A stretch of 64,000 bases of DNA from contig NZ_CP045670.1 in NCBI RefSeq assembly GCF_017161325.1, positions 2,783,367 through 2,847,366 of the forward strand. The letters run 5' to 3'. The notes beneath the pieces are model-generated. The model did not search any database. It was given only the letters and a program-made list of their open reading frames with translations, and was not told where the DNA came from. This document shows positions 17,924 to 26,763 of this stretch, piece by piece. The first letter of the stretch is position 1, and each line of letters opens with the position of its first letter. The DNA comes from Treponema pedis (GTDB lineage Bacteria > Spirochaetota > Spirochaetia > Treponematales > Treponemataceae). The translations under genes and the position numbers were made by a program.

Positions 17924-18676
17924 TTAACAGCCGAACATGGCAATCGGCAAAAACGTTTCGGATTTTAATCCTGCCCCGCCTATTAGACCTCCGTCTATGT
18001 TTTCTTTTTTAAGTAAGCCTTCCGCATTTTCGGGTTTCATCGAACCGCCGTATTGAATTATCATATCTTTTGAAATTTTTTCATTGTACATTTTTTTCAA
18101 TACGTCTCTTATATAAGAGTGAATTAAATCGGCATCTTCGGGTGTCGCATTTTTTCCCGTGCCTATTGCCCAGACAGGTTCGTAAGCGATTGTTACTTTT
18201 TTCAGATGTTCGGCAGAAACGTCTGCCAGGCAGTTTATAATTTGCGCCTCGCAAACCTCTTCGGCTTTGCCCGCTTCGCGCTCTTCTAAAAGTTCTCCTA
18301 CGCAAAGGATAACTTCAAGACCGTGCCTGAGAGCAAGTTTTACTTTTTTATTGATAAGGGAATCCGTTTCGCAATAGTTGTGGCGCCTTTCAGAATGGCC
18401 CAGTATAACGGTTTTTACTCCTACGTCTAAAAGTTGTAAAACGGAAACTTCGCCGGTGTGAGCGCCTTTTTCTTCCGCACTCATATTTTGAGCTCCAAGT
18501 AAAATGTTTGAGCCTTGCAAAATCTTTGCAACGTCTTGTAAAAGTGTAAAAGAAGGGGCTATCATATATTTGTTTTTTCCGTCTTTTAAACCTTCGCGCA
18601 TTTGTTCGGCGAGTTTACAAGCCTCAAGCCGCGTCATATGCATTTTCCAATTTGCCGCTATATAATATCTTTTCAT
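17924..18676 (-). CDS. tpiA: Triosephosphate isomerase
   Basis: 250 residues, the normal size. It interconverts dihydroxyacetone phosphate and glyceraldehyde-3-phosphate in glycolysis. The substrate-binding ANWKMH (Lys11), the catalytic histidine in ILGHSERR, the catalytic glutamate in AYEPVWAIGTG, and the phosphate loop GLIGGAGLK are all present. The ATG is preceded by GGAGG. The outer-membrane protein gene follows at 3 bp. Confidence 0.97.
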   Translation of the reverse strand: MKRYYIAANWKMHMTRLEACKLAEQMREGLKDGKNKYMIAPSFTLLQDVAKILQGSNILLGAQNMSAEEKGAHTGEVSVLQLLDVGVKTVILGHSERRHNYCETDSLINKKVKLALRHGLEVILCVGELLEEREAGKAEEVCEAQIINCLADVSAEHLKKVTIAYEPVWAIGTGKNATPEDADLIHSYIRDVLKKMYNEKISKDMIIQYGGSMKPENAEGLLKKENIDGGLIGGAGLKSETFLPIAMFGC

Positions 18677-18757
18677 TTTTTCCTCCGTAAAACGGTATTT
18701 TAATAATATATTGATAAAAGTTAAAGTATAGACCTTTGCTTTTTAAAGTTCTTTCTT

Positions 18758-19780
18758 TTAACTTTCAAAACCGGCAGGGTGTTTTTTATACCAAGCCCAA
18801 CCGTCTTGGGTCATTTCTTTTAAATTACGCCTTGCTTTCCAGTTAAGTTCTTCTGCGGCTTTTTTAACGTCCGCTTTTAACACGGGAACATCTCCTGCCC
18901 TTCTTGAAGTAACTTGGGTTTTAATTTTTATTCCGGAAGCTTCTTCAAAAGCACGGACTATTTCCCAAACCGAATAACCTTGTCCCGTTCCCAAATTAAA
19001 AGCATTAAATCCTTTTAATCCTGAATTGATTTTTGTTAAAGCTGCCGAGTGTCCTTCGGCCAAATCGCAAATGTGAATATAGTCGCGAATACAGGTTCCG
19101 TCAGGGGTAGGATAATCGTCTCCGAAAATATTAAGCTGCGGGAGTTTACCCAAGGCAACCTGAGCAATATACGGAAATAAATTATTCGGTATTCCCGAAG
19201 GAAGTTCTCCTATATCCGCACTTTTATGCGCTCCTATAGGATTAAAGTAACGTAAAGAAATAACGCTCATATTTTTGTTTGCAAAAGCACTGTCGCGTAA
19301 AATTTCTTCCGACATTATTTTAGTTTTAGCATAAGGATTAACACCGAAAATAGCGGAAGTTTCCGGTATGGGAATTATTTCAGGTTCTCCGTAAACCGTT
19401 GCGGAAGAACTGAAAATAAAATTATCCGTTCCGGTTTCCCGCATTGCAAAAAGCAGGTTTATTATTCCCGAAATGTTATTTTCGTAATATTTAAGCGGTT
19501 TTTCTACGGATTCGCCTACAGCCTTATAGCCTGCAAGGTGAATTACGGCATCAGGTTTTGATTGGGCAAAAGCGGAGCAAACGGCAGACTTGTCTTTTAG
19601 GTCAACGGTGTAAAGCCGCAGTTTTTTACCCGTTATCTTTTCCAATATCGGAATTATTTTAGGCGATGAGTTGGAAAAGTTATCTAAGATTATAGGTTCA
19701 TAACCTTTTTCCGCCAAGTCGCAAACAATATGCGAACCTATAAACCCGGCTCCGCCGGATACTAAAACTCTTTTAATCAT
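18758..19780 (-). CDS. galE: UDP-glucose 4-epimerase
   Basis: 340 residues. It interconverts UDP-glucose and UDP-galactose for glycan precursors. It is a short-chain extended dehydrogenase with the NAD motif GGAGFIGSH at the N-terminus, the catalytic SSSATVYG, and the YxxxK pair in NPYAKTK. I prefer the ATG at 19778-19780, behind AGGAG, over an upstream TTG two codons earlier. It is in the same orientation as metK upstream and tpiA downstream with gaps of 40-80 bp. Confidence 0.95.
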   Translation of the reverse strand: MIKRVLVSGGAGFIGSHIVCDLAEKGYEPIILDNFSNSSPKIIPILEKITGKKLRLYTVDLKDKSAVCSAFAQSKPDAVIHLAGYKAVGESVEKPLKYYENNISGIINLLFAMRETGTDNFIFSSSATVYGEPEIIPIPETSAIFGVNPYAKTKIMSEEILRDSAFANKNMSVISLRYFNPIGAHKSADIGELPSGIPNNLFPYIAQVALGKLPQLNIFGDDYPTPDGTCIRDYIHICDLAEGHSAALTKINSGLKGFNAFNLGTGQGYSVWEIVRAFEEASGIKIKTQVTSRRAGDVPVLKADVKKAAEELNWKARRNLKEMTQDGWAWYKKHPAGFES

Positions 19781-19828
19781 AAACAAAACTCCTCTTAAGT
19801 CCGCTGTTTTTATCCTTATAACTTCCCT

Positions 19829-20995
19829 TTAAACGGAGCGCTTTAGAGCTTCCGCCTTATCCGTTTTTTCCCAAGAAAATTCCGGTCTTCCGAAATGACC
19901 GTAAGCTGCGGTTGCTTGGTAAATCGGACGTTTTAAGTCTAAGGTTTTTATAATTCCCGCAGGCGTCATATCGAAATTATCTTTTACCGCTTTTTCTATT
20001 TTTTCTTCAGGCACTTCGCCGGTACCGAAGGTGTCTACCCGTACCGAAACGGGAAAGGGAACTCCTATGGCATAGGCAAGCTGAACTTCGCAGCGCTCCG
20101 CAATTTTTGCAGCAACTATATTTTTTGCGATATAGCGGGCCATATATGCAGCCGAACGGTCTACTTTGGAAGGGTCTTTGCCGGAAAAAGCGCCTCCGCC
20201 GTGTCTTCCCATTCCGCCGTAAGTGTCTACGATAATCTTACGTCCTGTAAGCCCCGTGTCTCCGAAAGGGCCTCCTACAACAAAGCGTCCCGTCGGATTT
20301 ATAAAATATTTCGTATCGGGTGCTAAAAGCCCCGTAGGCTCAAGCACGGGTTTTATAATTTTTTCTATTATAGTATTTTTTAATTCGTTATATTCCACAT
20401 CGGGGTAATGCTGGTGAGATAATACAACGGTATCTATTTTAACGGGTTTAAACCCTTCATATTTTACCGTAATTTGAGTTTTTGAATCGGGACGGAGCCA
20501 TTTTATAATGCCTTCTTTTCTTAACTTTGCCGCATAGCGCAAAACCGAATGGGAAAACATAATGGGAGCCGGCATAAGTTCCGGTGTTTCGTTACAGGCA
20601 AACCCGAACATCATTCCCTGGTCGCCTGCTCCCTGCTGTCCCTTAAATTCTTCCAAACCGTTACCGTCAACTCCTTGTGAAATATCGGGCGATTGGGAGT
20701 GAATCATATTCATAACCGCCATAGAATGGCAATCCAAACCGAAGTCGGTATTTGTATATCCTATTTCACGGGCAATGTTTCGCGCTATTTCCTGAATATC
20801 TACAAATGTAGATGTTGTTATTTCTCCTCCTACGAGAACCAAGGCTGTAGATGCATAGGTTTCGCAGGCTACATGGCTTTCTTTATCGTCTTTTAAGCAA
20901 GCGTCTAAAACCGCGTCCGAAATTTGGTCGCAAAGTTTATCGGGATGTCCCTCGCTTACCGATTCAGATGTAAAATAATTGATATTGTTTTTCAT
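19829..20995 (-). CDS. metK: S-adenosylmethionine synthetase
   Basis: 388 residues. It makes SAM from methionine and ATP. The signatures are complete: [17 protein letters not shown] near residue 17, [10 protein letters not shown] around 120, and the P-loop-like [19 protein letters not shown]. The length is normal. It has its own promoter at 21032-21060. I see no SAM riboswitch in the 200-bp leader region. Confidence 0.97.
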   Translation of the reverse strand: MKNNINYFTSESVSEGHPDKLCDQISDAVLDACLKDDKESHVACETYASTALVLVGGEITTSTFVDIQEIARNIAREIGYTNTDFGLDCHSMAVMNMIHSQSPDISQGVDGNGLEEFKGQQGAGDQGMMFGFACNETPELMPAPIMFSHSVLRYAAKLRKEGIIKWLRPDSKTQITVKYEGFKPVKIDTVVLSHQHYPDVEYNELKNTIIEKIIKPVLEPTGLLAPDTKYFINPTGRFVVGGPFGDTGLTGRKIIVDTYGGMGRHGGGAFSGKDPSKVDRSAAYMARYIAKNIVAAKIAERCEVQLAYAIGVPFPVSVRVDTFGTGEVPEEKIEKAVKDNFDMTPAGIIKTLDLKRPIYQATAAYGHFGRPEFSWEKTDKAEALKRSV

Positions 20996-21031
20996 TATGA
21001 ATTCCTTTATGTCATTAAATGTACTACCGAT

Positions 21032-21060
21032 ATAATACTTAAAAAATGTTTTTGTTGCAA
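21032..21060 (-). promoter_or_regulatory. Sigma70-type promoter of metK
   Basis: On the minus strand TTGCAA (plus 21055-21060), a 17-bp spacer and TATTAT (plus 21032-21037) lie 36 bp before the metK ATG. Confidence 0.55.
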
Positions 21061-21207
21061 TGGCGCCCAGATTTTTCGTAAAAATGAAAATAATGCCCGA
21101 GAAGGCGGCGGGAGAATTTTTCGATTTTATTCGGGTTATTCTATGTAATCCGTTATAAAATAAGCGGTTGAAAGTTTTATCCGATTATGTCGGAGGTATT
21201 TTATTTT

Positions 21208-22818
21208 TCAGTATCGGACTTTTTCCGTAAGCCATTCTCCTATTGTTTTTTCTTCCGCATTAAAACTTACGCCTATTAAAACTATTTCTTTGTTTTCAGC
21301 CCTGTACGCTTCCGCATAATTTTTTTCTTTTATTTGCTTTAAGGCTTCCTCCGCACTTCCTTTTAATTTAAACTCGAAAATATAAATCGTATTTTCGGTT
21401 TCCACCGTACAATCGCTCCTCCCGCCTGCACAATGCGTTTCGGTTTTTACAAACTGTCCCATAAGGGCAAACACCAAATAAACGCATATTTGAAAATTAT
21501 GCTCCCTTAATGCAAGACTTTCTCCGCTTTCCTTCTTTACATTATCGTAGGGAATACTCGCCATTATGGACTTTAACCTTTGCATAAACTCTTCCACCCT
21601 GCCTGAAGTAATGTCGCGGTAAAATTGTGCAACGGAAAATGCCGCATTGGAGTAAAGCACATTTGAATAACCGGGTAAAAGGTTGTATAAAAAGCCGTAT
21701 CTTACCTCATCATTGGGAAAGCCTAGCCTATACAGTTTTACTACAGTATCGTAGCCCTTTATAGTTAAGTATCCCGCTTGAAATAAAATAGGTATTGCAG
21801 AATCGCTTTCCGCCCTGTAATCCGATAATCCCGATGCGTTCACTTCCACATTTCCGTCCAAATCGGGTATATTATACTTATAATCTTTTAAATATCTTAC
21901 CAAAAATGTAGGTGTTCCGGTCTCAAACCAATAATCTCCCAATTCTTTTTTTGCAAAGGCGTTTATTAAACTGAAAGGGTTATACACCGCCTCGCAATTT
22001 TGATAAAAACGGTAACCGTCATATTTTTGTTTTAAGTTTTTTATGCACTGCTCATAGCTTAACCTGTTTCTTTCCGCCAAGACTTCTATTTCGGGTTTAA
22101 AAGTATTTTCAAGTTCGTTTTGAGTAATTCCGCAAATTGCCGTAAACTCTTCTTCCATACTGATATCACGTAAATTGTTTAAATCGCTGAAAATACTTAC
22201 CTTACTGAACTTGGTAACTCCCGTTAAAAAGGCAAAGCGTATAACGCTGTCCGAGCTTTTTAATACCGAATAAAAGGCTTTTAAAATTGCCCTGTATTCT
22301 TCATTTAATTTTTCGTTTACATTCATTGTCTGCAAAAGAGGCTTATCGTATTCGTCTACCAAAAATACTATTTGTTTACCGGTTTTTTCATATACAGTTT
22401 TTAAAAGTACTGCAAATCTTTTTGCGTAGGAAAGAGTATTTTGAACGGGTAAATTGTATTTTTCTTCTTTTTCTTTTAAAAATAAATCTAAGTTTTCCGT
22501 TAAGGCTTCTACACAGTCGTATTTACCTACATTAAAGTCCAAGTAAAAAACGGGATACTCCTTCCAAGGCTCACTTTGTGAATTTTCCAAATTTTCAATT
22601 GCCAGATTTTTAAAAAGCTCCTTTTGTCCAGAAAAATAGGCTTTAAGCGTTGAAAGAAAGAGGCTTTTACCGAAACGGCGCGGACGGCTTAAAAAATATA
22701 CCCTGCTTGAATTAACGAGACGGTAAATGAATTCCGTTTTATCGACATAGAGAAATTTATCGTTACGCATAACTTCAAAACTTTGTACGCCTATAGGCAA
22801 TCTTCTGCTGAAATCCAT
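21208..22818 (-). CDS. AAA-ATPase-like / PD-(D/E)XK nuclease family protein (paralogue)
   Basis: 536 residues and clearly a paralogue of the protein at 589-2178, sharing the start (RLPIGVQSFE), P-loop RPRRFGKS at 45-52, VFLVDEYDKPLLQT, TPTFLVRYL and the C-terminal nuclease core GRSD (D469) with FEFK (E482, K484). Both active-site sets look intact. The gene is solitary, with no partner gene beside it. The function of this expanded family is unsettled; proposals in the literature range from mobile DNA to defence, and nothing here decides between them. Confidence 0.88.
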   Translation of the reverse strand: MDFSRRLPIGVQSFEVMRNDKFLYVDKTEFIYRLVNSSRVYFLSRPRRFGKSLFLSTLKAYFSGQKELFKNLAIENLENSQSEPWKEYPVFYLDFNVGKYDCVEALTENLDLFLKEKEEKYNLPVQNTLSYAKRFAVLLKTVYEKTGKQIVFLVDEYDKPLLQTMNVNEKLNEEYRAILKAFYSVLKSSDSVIRFAFLTGVTKFSKVSIFSDLNNLRDISMEEEFTAICGITQNELENTFKPEIEVLAERNRLSYEQCIKNLKQKYDGYRFYQNCEAVYNPFSLINAFAKKELGDYWFETGTPTFLVRYLKDYKYNIPDLDGNVEVNASGLSDYRAESDSAIPILFQAGYLTIKGYDTVVKLYRLGFPNDEVRYGFLYNLLPGYSNVLYSNAAFSVAQFYRDITSGRVEEFMQRLKSIMASIPYDNVKKESGESLALREHNFQICVYLVFALMGQFVKTETHCAGGRSDCTVETENTIYIFEFKLKGSAEEALKQIKEKNYAEAYRAENKEIVLIGVSFNAEEKTIGEWLTEKVRY

Positions 22819-22869
22819 AATACCCTCCGCTTTGTATTATAGCATAAATTTACAAATTTTATAAGATAT

Positions 22870-22930
22870 TGCGGTTGTTTATTTTCGGTCGTTTTGTAAT
22901 GCAATGAGAAAGGGTATAAATATTATAAGC
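22870..22930. repeat. Degenerate copy of the intergenic hairpin repeat
   Basis: The segment beginning TTGTTTATTTTCGG and running through TAATGCAATGAGAAA resembles the H1-H2 junction of the tandem repeat at 33504-33834. The rest of the module is not recognisable. It lies in the 217-bp gap before the AAA/PD-(D/E)XK gene. Confidence 0.55.
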
Positions 22931-23035
22931 CATAACATTTGAAATCCGTTTTTCTATCGGAAGCAGTCAATTGTCCGTAATGACACTACTCCACCGAAGT
23001 TTTTTTTACGTTTACAAGAAAAAGTGCTAAAAATT

Positions 23036-24397
23036 CTAAGAGCTTAAATTAAAAGACTGTAGAGTTTTTCTATAAAAAAAGAAATAAACCGTAAAAACAA
23101 CACTTGTCAACGTCCACGAAATCGGAAAGGCTAAAACTATTATTTCTATTACAGGATTTAAAGGAACAATAAAAAATATCCATAAAATTCGGGAAGCGCA
23201 AATACCCAAAAGTGTTATAATCATAGGTTTAAAGGTTTCGCCTGAAGCATGAATTACCGCAGAAAAAATTTCCGTAAAAACAAAAACTGTGTAAAACGGA
23301 GCTAAAATACGCATAAGCCGTTCCATTACTTTAAGAACTTGATAATCTTTCGAGTTAATAAAGAGCTTACCTAAAGGAACATTCCAAAAATAAAGAACCG
23401 TACAAATCGCCCCTATAAGGATTAACGACATAATAAGGCCCGTTCGGGTAACTTCTATAACGCGCTTATATTTCCCGGCTCCGTAATTTTGTGCGGCAAA
23501 TGTTGAAACGGAAACCGTCATAGCTTCAAGTAAAATCCAAATCAAAAAGTCGAGTTTTCCGCAAAGTGCCCATGCAGCTATATTCTCGGTTCCGGTACCG
23601 TTTACCCTTGCCTGAATAATCATATTTGCTATAGGGAAAAAAGCGGCTTGTATTCCTATAGGAAGACCGGTTTTTGTAATACGTATTGCGTCATATCTAT
23701 GAACCTTCAGTTTACTTATTTGTAACGGACTTAAACTTGTTTTTTCAGTAAGAGCAAAAAAAATTATCAATGCACTGAAAAATTGTGCAAGTACGGTAGC
23801 AAAGGCGGCGCCTCCTATTCCCCATTTTAAAATACCTATAAAAATTAAATCCAAAGCAACGTTTAATACGGAAGAAATTATAAGAGCATAAAACGGTGTT
23901 TTGGAATTTCCCATAGCCCGTAAAATACCTGCACCGATATTATAAAAAAGAGAAACCGCCATACCTGCAAAATAAATTCTAAGATAGGCTAAAGTCATTT
24001 CAAAAATATCTTCAGGTATATTCATTATAAAAAGCAAGGCCGGTGATATAAGAACGCCTATAACGGAAAGAACCGCTCCTAAAATAAGAGTAAGAGCCGT
24101 CGAACAGTGAAGTGTATTTAAAAGCTCTTTATATTTTTTTGCACCGAATAATTGGGATACTAAAATTGACGTACCTGCCGATAAACCGCTGAATAAATTT
24201 ACGGGCAATTTTAATAAACTAAGTACGGAATCAATTGCAGCAAGACCTTCCTTCCCCGTAAACTTTCCTACAATTACGGCATCTGCTGCGGTATATAAAT
24301 GCTGAAAAAAATTACCAGCCAAAATCGGAAGAGTAAAGATAATCAGAGTTTTCCAAATTACGCCTTCGGTAAGATTTAAATTTTCTTTTTTATACAT
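23036..24397 (-). CDS. MATE family efflux transporter
   Basis: 453 residues with about 12 hydrophobic segments, arranged as two related halves. The first half carries the MatE-typical PILAGNFFQHLYTAADAVIVGKF. Such proteins export drugs or cationic metabolites using sodium or proton gradients. It is the last gene of a tight run gpmA-def-fmt-MATE, with 6 bp to fmt. The substrate cannot be inferred; the linkage to translation-initiation genes is probably only co-transcription. Confidence 0.92.
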   Translation of the reverse strand: MYKKENLNLTEGVIWKTLIIFTLPILAGNFFQHLYTAADAVIVGKFTGKEGLAAIDSVLSLLKLPVNLFSGLSAGTSILVSQLFGAKKYKELLNTLHCSTALTLILGAVLSVIGVLISPALLFIMNIPEDIFEMTLAYLRIYFAGMAVSLFYNIGAGILRAMGNSKTPFYALIISSVLNVALDLIFIGILKWGIGGAAFATVLAQFFSALIIFFALTEKTSLSPLQISKLKVHRYDAIRITKTGLPIGIQAAFFPIANMIIQARVNGTGTENIAAWALCGKLDFLIWILLEAMTVSVSTFAAQNYGAGKYKRVIEVTRTGLIMSLILIGAICTVLYFWNVPLGKLFINSKDYQVLKVMERLMRILAPFYTVFVFTEIFSAVIHASGETFKPMIITLLGICASRILWIFFIVPLNPVIEIIVLAFPISWTLTSVVFTVYFFFYRKTLQSFNLSS

Positions 24398-24403
24398 TTT
24401 TTT

Positions 24404-25375
24404 TCAGTTTATATCAAAACCGCTTTCTAAAAATAAGGGGGAACCGTTTAAAAAATCTTTCCAAAAAAGTTTATTTTTTGTTTGCCTTTGTAAAACGGAA
24501 ACCGCTAAAACACCTTTGCCGGTTAAAACCAAAATACCTGAATTTTTATCGGTACCCAGTATTGTACCGGCTTTTTTACCTTTTACATCTTCTTCGGAAT
24601 AATCGGTGAAATTTTCGGCTTTGATGATATTTATTTTTTCACCCTGTTTATACGAAAAAGTTCCGGGCCAAGGAGTAAAAGCCCTGATTTTCCGCTCTAT
24701 TTTTTCCGCAGGCTCGGACCAGTCTATTAGAGCATCTTCTTTTTTTATCATTGAAAAATAAAGAGCCTCGTTTTCGTTTTGGGCTTTTGCATTTTTTAAC
24801 TTGTTTTTAAAGTCGGAAAGCACCTCGGATAAAAGCGGGCAACAAATTTCCGCACAGCGGGACAAAAGAGTTTCCGTCGTATCCGTTTTTTCTACGGCAA
24901 GTTCGGTTTGCGCAAGTACGGCTCCCGTGTCTGCCTTAGGCGCAACAGTCTGAATTGTTATTCCCGTAACTTTATCGCCTGAAAGAATTGCAGCGGGTAC
25001 GGGAGCACAGCCGCGCCAGCGCGGAAGAAGAGAAGGATGAATATTTATTCCGCCCAAAGGAAACAGCTCCATAGTTTTCGGTCCGAATATTTTGCCGTAA
25101 GCAAAACAGACAAGTAAATCCGGCTTTAAATTTAATACTTCTTCTCTGAATTGTGCATTTAATTTTTCAGGAGTTAAAACGGGAACCGAACCTTTTAATG
25201 TTCCGTTTATCTTTAATTCTTCTGCGGCAAGGGCAACTTCGGAAGCAATAAGTTTTTTAGACCGCCCTTGCGGAGCCGGAGGGTTTGTAAGTATTCCGCA
25301 AAGCTCAAAATTTTCCGCCAAGGTTTTTAAGGCGGGAACCGCACAAGAAGGAGTTCCGGCAAAAAGAATTCTCAT
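24404..25375 (-). CDS. fmt: Methionyl-tRNA formyltransferase
   Basis: 323 residues. It formylates initiator Met-tRNA using 10-formyl-tetrahydrofolate. The start RILFAGTPSCAVPAL is typical. The catalytic Asn and His lie in NIHPSLLPRWRG, with the catalytic Asp in KADTGAVLAQ, and a C-terminal OB-like tRNA-binding domain follows from about residue 210. It follows def by 3 bp, the conserved def-fmt pair. Confidence 0.95.
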   Translation of the reverse strand: MRILFAGTPSCAVPALKTLAENFELCGILTNPPAPQGRSKKLIASEVALAAEELKINGTLKGSVPVLTPEKLNAQFREEVLNLKPDLLVCFAYGKIFGPKTMELFPLGGINIHPSLLPRWRGCAPVPAAILSGDKVTGITIQTVAPKADTGAVLAQTELAVEKTDTTETLLSRCAEICCPLLSEVLSDFKNKLKNAKAQNENEALYFSMIKKEDALIDWSEPAEKIERKIRAFTPWPGTFSYKQGEKINIIKAENFTDYSEEDVKGKKAGTILGTDKNSGILVLTGKGVLAVSVLQRQTKNKLFWKDFLNGSPLFLESGFDIN

Positions 25376-25378
25376 CGT

Positions 25379-25879
25379 TTAAACCCTGTTTTTTAAAAGA
25401 AGGGCTTTTTTTTGCTCAAACCTTTTTACGGCCTGTTCTTTTGTTGCCTCATCAAGCCTGTCTAAAAAAAGTACTCCGTTTAAATGGTCGTTTTCGTGCT
25501 GAATAACTCTTGCCAAAAGCCCGTCGGCATCTATGGTTTTTATTTTCCCTTCTATATTCATAAATTGAACTCGAATATTTGAAGGCCGCTGCACAACTTC
25601 GTATATTTTAGGAATACTTAAGCAGCCCTCTTCCATAGAGCATTGCTCTTGCGAGGTTTCTATTATTTGAGGATTTATAAAAATATATTTTTCGCCTCCC
25701 ACCGTTGCTATAAAAAGCCTTATATTCCGCCCTACTTGCGGAGCCGCTAAACCTATTCCGTCCTGTTTTTTTAAGGTTTTAAACATTTCGGTAATAAAGT
25801 CTTTCAGTTCTTCATCTATTTTTTCTACGGGTACGGAAACTTCGCGAAGCGATTGTTCTCCCATATACAATACTTTCAT
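25379..25879 (-). CDS. def: Peptide deformylase
   Basis: 166 residues from the start I choose. It removes the N-formyl group from nascent proteins. The three family motifs are present: GIGLAAPQVG, EGCLS and the metal site QHENDH (HExxH). A longer reading beginning 48 bp upstream would overlap gpmA and add 16 residues absent from the family. The ATG at 25877-25879, giving MKVLYMGEQ, lies just behind the gpmA stop with a weak AAGAAG site. It sits in the gpmA-def-fmt-MATE run. Confidence 0.95.
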   Translation of the reverse strand: MKVLYMGEQSLREVSVPVEKIDEELKDFITEMFKTLKKQDGIGLAAPQVGRNIRLFIATVGGEKYIFINPQIIETSQEQCSMEEGCLSIPKIYEVVQRPSNIRVQFMNIEGKIKTIDADGLLARVIQHENDHLNGVLFLDRLDEATKEQAVKRFEQKKALLLKNRV

Positions 25880-25883
25880 CTTT

Positions 25884-26627
25884 TTACTTCTTTTTTCCTT
25901 GCGCAGCAACGGCATTAATCTTCGCATTTATTTTTTCCTGATCTCCCAAATATCCTTTTTTTAAGATTTTAAAAGCGGAATCGAATTCGTAAACTAAGGG
26001 AACTCCAGTCGGAATGTTTACCGATATAATTTCTTCATCGCTTAAATTTTCAAAATACTTAACCAAGGCTCTTAACGAGTTTCCGTGTGCGGTAATTAAA
26101 ATTCTTTTTCCTTCAAGCATTTGAGGTTTTATGTTTTTTTCAAAATACGGAACTGCGCGGGCGATAGTGTCTTTTAAACTTTCCGTAAGGGGCAATTCCT
26201 CTTGAGGGATACCGCGATATTGTTGTTGAAGATAGGGGCAGCGCTTATCGTTTTTTTCCAAAGCGGGAGGCGCAATATCAAAAGAGCGCCGCCAAATTTT
26301 TACCTGCTCTTCACCGTATTTTTCGGCCGTTTCCGACTTATTAAGCCCCTGAAGAGCCCCGTAGTGTCTTTCATTTAACTTCCACGTTTTAATTACCGGA
26401 AGCCATTCCCTGTCCATTTCACTTAAAATATAGCCGAGCGTATGAATAGCCCGTTTTAAATATGAAGTATAGCAAATATCGAAATCAAAGCCTTCGCTTA
26501 AAAGAGCCTTGCCGCCTTCCTTTGCTTCTTCAATACCTTTTTCCGTTAAATCCACATCGGTCCAGCCGGTAAATAAATTAAGTTTATTCCATTCGCTTTC
26601 GCCGTGTCTTACTAAAACAAGTTTCAT
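25884..26627 (-). CDS. gpmA: 2,3-bisphosphoglycerate-dependent phosphoglycerate mutase
   Basis: 247 residues. It interconverts 3- and 2-phosphoglycerate in glycolysis. The phosphohistidine motif [10 protein letters not shown] at residues 4-13, [12 protein letters not shown] in the middle, and the second histidine in [12 protein letters not shown] are present, with the length typical of the cofactor-dependent class. It heads the operon that continues with def 4 bp downstream. Confidence 0.96.
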   Translation of the reverse strand: MKLVLVRHGESEWNKLNLFTGWTDVDLTEKGIEEAKEGGKALLSEGFDFDICYTSYLKRAIHTLGYILSEMDREWLPVIKTWKLNERHYGALQGLNKSETAEKYGEEQVKIWRRSFDIAPPALEKNDKRCPYLQQQYRGIPQEELPLTESLKDTIARAVPYFEKNIKPQMLEGKRILITAHGNSLRALVKYFENLSDEEIISVNIPTGVPLVYEFDSAFKILKKGYLGDQEKINAKINAVAAQGKKK

Positions 26628-26724
26628 AAAAATTCTCCGTATTTTAACACTGTTTTCACTTAAATAATATTATAACAATTTTTTCGGAAAAATAAAAGGG
26701 GGAAAATAAAGTCCGAGGAGCAAG

Positions 26725-26762
26725 AAAAAGCCCCCCCGATAAATTCTCAAGGGGGCTTTTTC
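26725..26762 (-). terminator. Terminator of the p83/100 gene
   Basis: AAAAAGCCCCC at 26726 onward pairs with GGGGGCTTTTT ending near 26761. On the minus strand the stem is followed by T, directly after the antigen stop codon. The structure is symmetric and could act in both directions. Confidence 0.85.
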
Positions 26763-26763
26763 C

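Noticed and set aside
20996-21207. SAM riboswitch upstream of metK
   Set aside because: No conserved core or long helices were recognised; a plain promoter explains the region.
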